Positions 56,946 to 64,000 of a DNA stretch of 64,000 nucleotides are shown piece after piece. The translations under genes were made by a program, and so were the position numbers. The notes beneath the pieces are model-generated. The model searched no databases and had not been told where the DNA came from. It saw only the letters and a program-made list of their open reading frames with translations. Every line of letters begins with the position of its first letter. Within the stretch, counting starts at the first letter, position 1. Origin of the DNA: Betaproteobacteria bacterium (GTDB lineage: Bacteria > Pseudomonadota > Gammaproteobacteria > Burkholderiales > Rhodocyclaceae); assembly GCA_009777245.1 (NCBI GenBank), contig WRMF01000010.1:1-64000 (forward strand), written 5' to 3'.

Positions 56946-59900
56946 TCATCGCGCCGATGTTCCCACGCCGTCCGTCACCGTCAACATGCCTTCACCGCTG
57001 GTCAAGCCATAAACATCAGGGCGGTACATGTCCTCGGCGTAGAGAGGCGGGATGACGAACCTGCCCGGCGTGACGACGCGGGCGCGATAAAACAGGCTTA
57101 TCCTGCCTTGCAGGCGGGCGGCGACGACAAAGCGATCATCCCGAAACTCAACATGCTGAATACGCTGGTCGCGCATCGCATAAGCCGGATTGACGTTATC
57201 AATCATGACGCTTGCCAGACCCTCGCCTTGGGCAATGTTGAGGTTCTCAATCTCAAGACCCGCCGGAATGCGGTCAATGACCATGCCGTTGTTGATCCAG
57301 CTACGCGGCTCGACATTTATACGCGCGATTACCGATTCGCCCACGCGCAGGGAAAGGGAGCGGTTGCCAAGCGGTCTTCCGTCGGCATCGAACCAATGGC
57401 GGCTCAAGACGATAACATCGTCGCGGGCGGGCGGCATCCGCGCCGGATTGCCGCTAAGGCTAAGATGCAAGTGGAGCGGTTCATTGTGCGTGTTCCTGAT
57501 GTGGATGCCGCCTTGCAGCTCCGCTGTCGTAAGCGACCGGATCAGGCTGCCGACGCCCTTTAGCGTCTCCGCCCTGCCCCTGCCATCTGTGATTTCCGCC
57601 GTCCATTCGGCTCCGCCCTCACGTGAGCCAAGGAAATTACGACCGAGCAGGAACAGCGCGAGCTTCTCCTGAGTGCTGGTGTAGAGGGAGAGGGTCGTGT
57701 TCAATTCAGCGTTGGCGATTGCGACCAGATTGTCCTGCCCCTCAACCTTCACCTTATGGCGATCGAGCAGGACATAAGACAACGCCGCGTCGCGCAGCGG
57801 GCTACCATAGTCGCCCCACCAGTAGCCAGAATCACGCCCCTTTCTGACGCCTTCCTGGAAAGCCGTCCGGGCGCGGGTTTCATCGCCCATAAGTTTCAGA
57901 GCCAGACCGAGATGAATCAAGGCCAAGCCGGAATGCGCCTGGTCGCGTACCTCGAACATCTGACGCAGGGTAGATAACGGAGCCTTGGCCTCGCGCGCCA
58001 GCACATAAGCGCCGTAAGCAAGCACTCCAAAACGGCCTGCGCCAGCGTAGCGATAATCCTGCCAGCCACTCTCGTTGTAAGCGACCTTGCCCTTTGGCAG
58101 ACCGGCTACGCCTTCCTGCAAGTATTTGAGCAGAAATTCCTGGGTCTTCTGCTGCATTGTTTCCGGCACAGCAAAGCCCTGTTCGCGCGCGTCAAGCAGG
58201 AAATTACCAACGTAGGCCGAGAGCCAGTACTGGTATTCGGAGACATTTCCCCACATGCTGAAGCCGCCGTTCGGAGCCTGCATCGCGCCCAGTCTGGCAA
58301 TGGATTTTTCCAGCATGTTAGCCCGCTCATCACGACTGTAGGGCTTGAGGCCAAACAACCTGGCTCCGTCCTCGTCAATCAGGACATGGGGATAAGAGGT
58401 GCTGGTCGTCTGCTCGGCGCAGCCGTAGGGATATTGAAGCAAACCCTGAATGGCGCTACGCACGTCAATCGGAGCCTTGTCGGAAATCATCACATGGGAT
58501 TGCGCGCTGCTGTAGATAAAGCCGCTCAAAGCGGGCTCCCGGATATTGAGCGTTTCGCCCGGCGCGACCGTCAGCATTCTGACTAACTGCTTTTGCGGCG
58601 TCGCGGCCTGGACTTGCAGGCCAAAGCTGCGCTCCAGCTTGAGGCCGGAGCTACTGGCAACGTTTACCCGAACCTCGGTCAGACCGAAGGCTTGACCGGC
58701 TTCAATCTGAAAGCGCAGGGTTCGTTTTTCGTCCGCCTTCAATACCAGTTCCCGCCCGGCGTTGTTGATCTTCAGACCGTCGTCGTTCTCGACGCGGACT
58801 TTAAGCGTTTGCGCGACGCCGGTCATGTCATGCAGGTCAAGCGCGATAGTGGCCTGATCGCCTACGGTAAGGAAGCGCGGCGTCAACAATTCCGCCACCA
58901 GCGGCGCGGCGACCACGGTTTCAGTCTCGGCATTGCCGAAGCGATCAGCGGCGGCGGCAACCGCCATCAGACGCAGAGCGCCGTTGAAATCAGGAACATC
59001 AAGGGCGATTTCGGCCTCGCCTTTGGCGTCAAGCTGAACCGGGCCTGAAAACAGATCGACCAGAAGAACCTTCCTGGGCAGGCTCTTGGTCGCTTGCGGC
59101 GCGGAGTCGCCGCCAAACCTCAGCCTGCCCTTGCGACCGGACATCTTCTCGATCAGGCGGCCATAAACATCGTACTGGTCAACCCCGTAGCGCAACCGTC
59201 CGAAGAAATGGGTGAAAGGATCGGGCGTCGCAAAGCGGGTGATGTTGAGGATGCCGACATCAACGGCGGAGAGCGTGACGATTGCCGTTTGATTGCCCAG
59301 ATCGGGAACCTTGACCTTCACCTTGAGGGGAGTCTCAGGCAGCATCTTCTGCGGAGCTTCAAGGCTGACCGCCAGCTTGCGATCAGCGCGCTCAAGCGGC
59401 AGATGCGTGAGACCAAGCGCCCGCGCGGGAGTCACCTTCTCGCCGGAACTTCCCGGTCGCAGCACAATCACCGAAACATATAGATCATGACGCTGCCAGT
59501 CTTTATCCACCGGAATTTCGACGGTCGCGCCGTCGAGCGGAACCGGGATTCGCTTCACCCACAGGGTACGGTCGGCCTCGACGGTGATCAGCGCCTCGCC
59601 GGCGTGCGGCGGGCTGATAGTCAGTTTGGCAGTATCGCCGTCGCGGTAGGCCGGTTTGTCGAATTTCAGAGCTACCCGGTCGGGACGAACGCCCTGGCTT
59701 TCGTCGCCTCTGGCGCTCCAGCCCGCGTAGAAGCGGAATTTGGCTGTCTGCTGGGTTTCGGGGTCAAGAATTTCCAGGCGATAGCGCCCGTAATTGACCG
59801 GCATCCCCACCTTGCCGCGTCCGTCTTCGGGAATGCTGACGCTGGCAGTGCCTACCAGTTCGTCGGTTTCGGTAAAGCCAGAGTGCCAGCCGCGCTGGTC

Positions 59901-62126
59901 ATCGAAACGCCAGTAATAGTCGCGGTTTTCGCGGAACAGGCGCACCGGCAGGTCATCGCCCGCGCTCAATTTGCCGTCGGCATCGGCGCGCACGACCTCG
60001 AACTGGGCAATGCTGCCTTCACGCGCATAATCGCCGGTAAACAGGGGGCGAATGCCGACCAGAGCGGGCGCAGGCCAGATTACCCGTTCAAAATTACGCA
60101 CCACCGGCCTGCCGCCGCTTTCGAGCAGGCTCAACGTGGCGCGCGCGGTGGTGGGCGATCGCTTGCCGCTGGCAGGCTCCAGATTGATGTTCAGGGTCAA
60201 TTCCCCGTTTTCGTCAAGATTGGCCGACCCAAGCTCGACTCTATGGCGCTGGCTGTCTTCGTTGGAGTCTCCGAATTCAAAGCCGGGCAGTTGCCTTGCC
60301 AGCGGGTTCTTCTGCCGCTCGAAGACGGCAACGCCAAGCAATTCGTTTCCGGCTGCCGGAGCGCCGTAGAGATAGCTACCCTTGACGTTGATCCGCAAGG
60401 TTTCATCGGGCGAAACGACAGCCTGCGGACTATCCAGATCGAGCTTCATTCGTTCCGGCAGAAATTCCTCAACGCCGAAACGGAAACTGGCGGTAGCCAG
60501 CTTGTCAGCCGGATCGGAGCGCAGTTCCAGTCGCCATGAGCCAGTCGGAGCGTCGACCGGCAATTCGATACGCTGCCGGTAATAACCGGGCATCCTGGTA
60601 TCGGGTTGCCAGCTTGCGGTGAACTGGTTCTTGCCGTCCGAGCGTTTGAGAACGGCCTGGATTGGTTGAGCCGGAACCGGACGCCCGTCGGCGTCACGCG
60701 CCAGCACCGAAAGCTCGAAACTCTCGCCGGGCCGGTAAAGATCGCGCCCTGCATAGGGGAACAGGCGCACCGTCTGTCCGGGCAGGCCGGTTATCTCGTA
60801 TTCGGAAAGATCGAGCGCCGGTTCCTTCAATGTAATCATGGACAGTTGCCGACCGTGACGGGCGACGACGACCTTGGCCGCCGCCGGTCGTTCGGCGAAG
60901 TTGGCGCGTCCGTCGCCGTCGGTTTTACCGCTGGCGACGACTCTGGCGTTCTCGTCAAGCCAGGTCACCTCGACGCCTGATACCGCCTTGCCGCCGGTAA
61001 GCGAGCTTACCCAGACATCAGCGCCCTTGGCGAACAGGCGGGCGGATAGCCCCAGGTCGCTTACGTAGAAGTAGGTAACCTGATATTCATAGCGGAAGCG
61101 GTTGGGCTGGCTCATCACCGCGATGTAAATGCCTGGATCAGACAGTTCCTTGATGTCTTCCACCGGCAGGAAAGTGACATTGCGCTTGTTGGCCTGCTGC
61201 TCGGTCAGGAAGCGACCGGCGAAAACGCTTTCGGTCAGTTTGTGCAGATTATCCAGCGTCCAGTTGTTGATCGCGCCCTTGAGATCGGTGGCGCGCCAGT
61301 CGTAATGATAACCTTCGTCATCATCGGCCTCACGCTGGACGCGCGGGCCGCTGATTACCCGGTCGAGAAAGCGCGGTAATTGATCGGGCTTTACACGCAG
61401 GAATTGAACATCAACTTCAGGCACATTGACGGTGACAACCGGCAGGCCGCCGTTCTGCCGGGTCGGCAATACCATGCCGCGGCTGGCGAAGTAATAGGTC
61501 GGCGCGACGACGGGAGTGACAACCGCATAGCGGCTTTCCTCGCTGCTTTCCTCGCTCAGCGTTTTACCGGCGGCTGATGGCAGACCGGCGGCGACGCGGA
61601 CGACGTAGCGGGTGTGCGGCTTGATGTGCGGGAAGTACAGCAGTCGCGGATTATCGCCTACGACCCATGCGCCCTTGACCAGTACGCCGCCGTCAATGGC
61701 GGTGTCTTCGGGGGCGCTGCTGGCCTGCGGCACGGTGTTGTCGGAGCGACCGCTGTAGTAGTCCTCGTCCTCATCGTCCGCTTGGCTGCGCGGCCTGGGA
61801 TCATTGGGGCGAGCGGGCATCTCGAAGACCTGGATCAGATCGTCGTAAGTCCTGCCTCTATCCAGAGGATGCGTAAAACTCAAGGCCAGAGCAGGCGAGC
61901 CGTCAAATTCACGGTTGCCGAAATCGGCAATCTGGAAAGGCCCGACTGCGCTTCCGATGTCATCCGGCTGGATAACCCGAAAAGACGGGGCGGCGCTTAC
62001 GGTCGCGTCGTCCTGCTGTAATGATCTGGCGATATAAAGACCCGATGCCGCAACAATGGCGACGGCGGCGACGATGAACAGCAACATGACTGTTCCAAAA
62101 CCCTGACGTGAAAACGAGCGCGACAT
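56946..62126 (-). CDS. Bacterial alpha-2-macroglobulin family protein
   Basis: 1726 residues. These are protease-trapping proteins of the periplasm, homologous to complement C3. The N-terminus has one hydrophobic helix ('VMLLFIVAAVAIVAASGLYIA') as a membrane anchor and no lipobox, unlike E. coli YfhM. A string of macroglobulin beta-domains follows. A bait-like region and an A2M domain are recognisable ('LVDLFSGPVQLDAKGEAEIA'). The thioester motif 'YPYGCAEQTTS' near 1235 is intact, so covalent capture should work. GAGGAGAAGTC fixes the start. Such genes are usually paired with the peptidoglycan synthase pbpC; here no pbpC is in the window on either side. Confidence 0.92.
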   Translation of the reverse strand: MSRSFSRQGFGTVMLLFIVAAVAIVAASGLYIARSLQQDDATVSAAPSFRVIQPDDIGSAVGPFQIADFGNREFDGSPALALSFTHPLDRGRTYDDLIQVFEMPARPNDPRPRSQADDEDEDYYSGRSDNTVPQASSAPEDTAIDGGVLVKGAWVVGDNPRLLYFPHIKPHTRYVVRVAAGLPSAAGKTLSEESSEESRYAVVTPVVAPTYYFASRGMVLPTRQNGGLPVVTVNVPEVDVQFLRVKPDQLPRFLDRVISGPRVQREADDDEGYHYDWRATDLKGAINNWTLDNLHKLTESVFAGRFLTEQQANKRNVTFLPVEDIKELSDPGIYIAVMSQPNRFRYEYQVTYFYVSDLGLSARLFAKGADVWVSSLTGGKAVSGVEVTWLDENARVVASGKTDGDGRANFAERPAAAKVVVARHGRQLSMITLKEPALDLSEYEITGLPGQTVRLFPYAGRDLYRPGESFELSVLARDADGRPVPAQPIQAVLKRSDGKNQFTASWQPDTRMPGYYRQRIELPVDAPTGSWRLELRSDPADKLATASFRFGVEEFLPERMKLDLDSPQAVVSPDETLRINVKGSYLYGAPAAGNELLGVAVFERQKNPLARQLPGFEFGDSNEDSQRHRVELGSANLDENGELTLNINLEPASGKRSPTTARATLSLLESGGRPVVRNFERVIWPAPALVGIRPLFTGDYAREGSIAQFEVVRADADGKLSAGDDLPVRLFRENRDYYWRFDDQRGWHSGFTETDELVGTASVSIPEDGRGKVGMPVNYGRYRLEILDPETQQTAKFRFYAGWSARGDESQGVRPDRVALKFDKPAYRDGDTAKLTISPPHAGEALITVEADRTLWVKRIPVPLDGATVEIPVDKDWQRHDLYVSVIVLRPGSSGEKVTPARALGLTHLPLERADRKLAVSLEAPQKMLPETPLKVKVKVPDLGNQTAIVTLSAVDVGILNITRFATPDPFTHFFGRLRYGVDQYDVYGRLIEKMSGRKGRLRFGGDSAPQATKSLPRKVLLVDLFSGPVQLDAKGEAEIALDVPDFNGALRLMAVAAAADRFGNAETETVVAAPLVAELLTPRFLTVGDQATIALDLHDMTGVAQTLKVRVENDDGLKINNAGRELVLKADEKRTLRFQIEAGQAFGLTEVRVNVASSSGLKLERSFGLQVQAATPQKQLVRMLTVAPGETLNIREPALSGFIYSSAQSHVMISDKAPIDVRSAIQGLLQYPYGCAEQTTSTSYPHVLIDEDGARLFGLKPYSRDERANMLEKSIARLGAMQAPNGGFSMWGNVSEYQYWLSAYVGNFLLDAREQGFAVPETMQQKTQEFLLKYLQEGVAGLPKGKVAYNESGWQDYRYAGAGRFGVLAYGAYVLAREAKAPLSTLRQMFEVRDQAHSGLALIHLGLALKLMGDETRARTAFQEGVRKGRDSGYWWGDYGSPLRDAALSYVLLDRHKVKVEGQDNLVAIANAELNTTLSLYTSTQEKLALFLLGRNFLGSREGGAEWTAEITDGRGRAETLKGVGSLIRSLTTAELQGGIHIRNTHNEPLHLHLSLSGNPARMPPARDDVIVLSRHWFDADGRPLGNRSLSLRVGESVIARINVEPRSWINNGMVIDRIPAGLEIENLNIAQGEGLASVMIDNVNPAYAMRDQRIQHVEFRDDRFVVAARLQGRISLFYRARVVTPGRFVIPPLYAEDMYRPDVYGLTSGEGMLTVTDGVGTSAR

Positions 62127-62819
62127 TGACTTCTCCTCAAGGCGGACGCCGACGGGCGGCGGGCAAAAAAGTGAAACGCGGATTATCACACAGATGTGGC
62201 TGTCCTGTGATGTTTCATCAAGTCAGAGGAGTGAGCCTGCGAACCAGGCAGGACGGGGTTTTCCGCCCACAGAAGCAGACGAAAACGCGAAACTTTCTTG
62301 TGCCTTTTGCCGATGGATTTCCCTGATCGTGAACACGTATCGAGCGCAATCCTGGAGCGTTTTTGATTTAATCCTGTACAGCAGATATAGATTTTTGCTG
62401 GATTCCCGCCTACGCGCCACACCCTTTTATAAAGGGGGCTAACCCCAATGCCGCATTACCGCCCAACGCCGCGTCGTCGCCGTAGGGGCAGACCCATGTG
62501 TCTGCCCATAGCGCGAACACGCCCCAACATCGGGCGAACACGCAGGTTAGCCCCTACAACACCCCTTGTCCGCTTGCGGGCTTGCAAGCCCCCGTCCCTA
62601 CGGGGGAACTCCTTTGGCTTCGCCGCGAGAGTAAATGACCGTTTGTCGTGTCAAACCAACCGTTTGTCAGTTTTTTCAAGGGAAAACAGTTTTGTGGACT
62701 AGCATTATCTATAACTTAAGTTATATTACTTAAGTTATAGTACTTTAGTTATAGTCGGCCTGCTGTGGTCGTCTATGGCTTTGTTGAACACAGGCGCTTC
62801 GGCGCATGGAGGAATTGTC
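62127..62819. other. Intergenic region rich in repeats, upstream of pilY1-C
   Basis: No gene. It contains a fragment of the double-hairpin element (62329-62356, GTGAACACGTATCGAGCGCA), a half dRS3-like sequence near 62398, an AAAGGGGGCTAACCCCAATG block near 62433 and a GTAGGGGCAGACCCATGTGT ... AGCCCCTAC block at 62481-62560. The pilY1-C control region follows. Confidence 0.6.
62638..62755 (+). promoter_or_regulatory. Candidate control region of pilY1-C
   Basis: Two boxes ACCGTTTGTC (62638-62647, 62659-62668) match those ahead of pilY1-A and -B. They are followed by three tandem 14-bp units ACTTAAGTTATATT / ACTTAAGTTATAGT / ACTTTAGTTATAGT (62714-62755). The first two units overlap a perfect 16-bp palindrome TATAACTTAAGTTATA (62710-62725). 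TATAGT-type -10 sequences occur within the array. Confidence 0.55.
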
Positions 62820-64000
62820 ATGAACTATCTTTTTTCCCATAGAGGAGCTTCCCGCAGAAAGCTGATCCTCTCACTGGCAGTCGCTCTTTTCCCCGGTCTG
62901 GCGTTATCCGAGTTTGATATTGCCCAGCGTCCGCTGGTGGCGGACAAGCCGATGGATCCAAATCTTGTGTATATCCACGACGATTCCGGGTCCATGGCGG
63001 ATTCGTTTCTGCCGGATGGCGCGATCAGCGGCGGCGTCATGCGCGCTACGCCTTTTCTGAACGGGGCTTACTACAACCCCGATATCACCTACCAGCCGCC
63101 CGTCCGCCATGACGGAACCCGTCTTGTGCGTTTGAGGAACAGCGACCGGATCACCGATTTTCCCCGCGTCTGCGGAAATGGTTATGCGGAGGCAGTCGCA
63201 AAAGGCGGCGCATGTTCAAGCACAGCCAACTTGACCAGCACGGCGACCAGCACAGCGGTCATTCAGGGAACCGGAGCGGCTCCCACCGGCATGGCTGCTT
63301 ACTGGGACTACGTGCCGGGCTACAATTCCATGCGGGATAACGTAAATTACGACCCGGACGCAAAGCCGGAAGACAGTATGCACAACTATGAATACTGGTC
63401 TTTTCGCGCTCTGCCGACCGGCAATAACGCCCTCTTTCGGCAAAACCGGGCTAACTCTGGCTATTACGCCCGCAGCCAGGCGGCAAACCAGACACTGGTC
63501 AGGAACCGCGCCTGTCCCACGATTTTCCGGGAAATCGCGGACGGCAGGGAATACTATGCCGGTCTGCCAAGCTCCAGCGGCGCATACTCCGGAACGTTGC
63601 AAAACCCGGTCTTTCAGTTGGCCGGACAAGGCCCCATCCGCAAGGGATTCGCAGGCTTTGAAGCGGCGAATGGCATCGCGCACGCGCACTGCCGCGACAG
63701 TTATCGGGTCTTTGATGTGGACGAAGCGATGGTCGGGCAGGGTTATGGCGGCACAACCGCATATCATACCGGAACTCCCTTGCCTGCCGGAGCCGCCTTC
63801 AACCTGGCGCATCCGCGAAGCAGGTTCTGCACGAATACCAGTCGCTATGCCTCCATCAGCAATTATGTTTTGCGACCCTGGGAGGAGTTTTCCACTGCCA
63901 CAACCGGCACAGGGAGCGCCGTTACCTGTTACGCGGGCAGGCATGCGATTGGCGACACCACCGGACACGGTTTCTGGAGCGCGACCAAAGACCTGCCGGA
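62820..64000 (+). CDS. PilY1/PilC-family protein, copy C (5' part, runs off window)
   Basis: The frame is open from the ATG at 62820 to the window end, 393 codons, and is missing from the ORF track because it has no stop. GGAGGAATTGTC precedes the start, close to the A/B sequence. The signal peptide shares 'LAVALFPGLAL' with A and B, followed by 'EFDIAQRPL' and 'NLVYIHDDSGSM' with a textbook MIDAS start (DxSGS). Family landmarks continue: 'YNPDITYQPPV', 'YVPGYNSMRDN', 'NYEYWSFRA', 'NRACPTIFREI', 'AGRHAIGDTTG'. It is clearly paralogous but much more distant than A and B are from each other. Confidence 0.88.
   Translation, partial: MNYLFSHRGASRRKLILSLAVALFPGLALSEFDIAQRPLVADKPMDPNLVYIHDDSGSMADSFLPDGAISGGVMRATPFLNGAYYNPDITYQPPVRHDGTRLVRLRNSDRITDFPRVCGNGYAEAVAKGGACSSTANLTSTATSTAVIQGTGAAPTGMAAYWDYVPGYNSMRDNVNYDPDAKPEDSMHNYEYWSFRALPTGNNALFRQNRANSGYYARSQAANQTLVRNRACPTIFREIADGREYYAGLPSSSGAYSGTLQNPVFQLAGQGPIRKGFAGFEAANGIAHAHCRDSYRVFDVDEAMVGQGYGGTTAYHTGTPLPAGAAFNLAHPRSRFCTNTSRYASISNYVLRPWEEFSTATTGTGSAVTCYAGRHAIGDTTGHGFWSATKDLP

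Noticed and set aside
63216-63968. 250-aa minus-strand ORF at the right edge
   Set aside because: It is antisense to the open, clearly PilY1-like frame starting at 62820.

Overview
The window looks like chromosome from a betaproteobacterium of roughly 55% GC. The support is gene content and order: a DUF3567 protein (a family I associate with betaproteobacteria), tRNA-Gln/prs/rplY/pth, rpsF-priB-rpsR-rplI, a guaB..guaA cluster, panBCD, and CcoI/CcoS for cbb3 oxidase assembly. No species can be named from sequence alone. No rRNA operon, complete IS, prophage or CRISPR array was seen.

Layout. 0-5 kb: edge of a membrane protein gene, DUF3567, pepN, and a short chemoreceptor-like protein. 5.5-11.2 kb (minus strand): a giant PilY1-family pilus-tip/adhesin gene (copy A) with its own ~500-bp leader, terminator and repeat-rich 3' flank. 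11.6-25.7 kb: mostly housekeeping genes (panBCD, fliW, parE, a peptide-type ABC binding protein, HupE/UreJ, tRNA-Gln, prs, rplY, pth, trpC, rpsF-priB-rpsR-rplI). 26-27.8 kb: a divergent tonB-like/ankyrin pair. 27.9-33.6 kb (plus strand): PilY1 copy B, whose leader, signal peptide, C-terminus, terminator and 3' flank match copy A in inverted orientation. 33.7-36.7 kb: two HD-GYP proteins. 36.7-41.4 kb: guaB, a D12-class adenine methylase, an HNH endonuclease and guaA in one tight minus-strand operon. 41.5-50.2 kb: DUF4124, TetR, a 3-hydroxyisobutyrate dehydrogenase-like enzyme, an NAGGN-type amidotransferase coupled to thrC, an alcohol dehydrogenase, and an exported phosphoglycerate-mutase-like protein. 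50.4-56.8 kb: ccoI-ccoS plus a TPR-like membrane protein, a low-complexity glycine-zipper protein, queF and a guanine deaminase. 56.9-62.1 kb: a giant bacterial alpha-2-macroglobulin. 62.8 kb to the edge: a third PilY1 gene (copy C), truncated by the window.

The most striking structure is the family of three PilY1 genes. A and B form a ~5.7-kb imperfect inverted duplication around 16.6 kb of mostly housekeeping genes. Their termini and flanks are almost identical while the interiors have diverged, the pattern expected of a recombining surface-antigen family. The flanks carry ATTCCC-N8-GGGAAT inverted repeats like neisserial dRS3. All three promoters share a 10-bp box (ACCGTTYGTC) in different numbers.

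Intergenic regions are crowded with two small non-autonomous element families. One is a ~160-460 bp MITE with TATAGYGCTTTCYGCAAATA-type termini. The other is a ~125-bp element with hairpins at both ends that resembles a tnpA/tnpB-less IS200/IS605 derivative. Other points worth checking are a restriction-modification-like pair inside guaB-guaA, the Cys2-to-Ser change in the amidotransferase, and the exported PGM-like protein lacking several substrate-binding residues.
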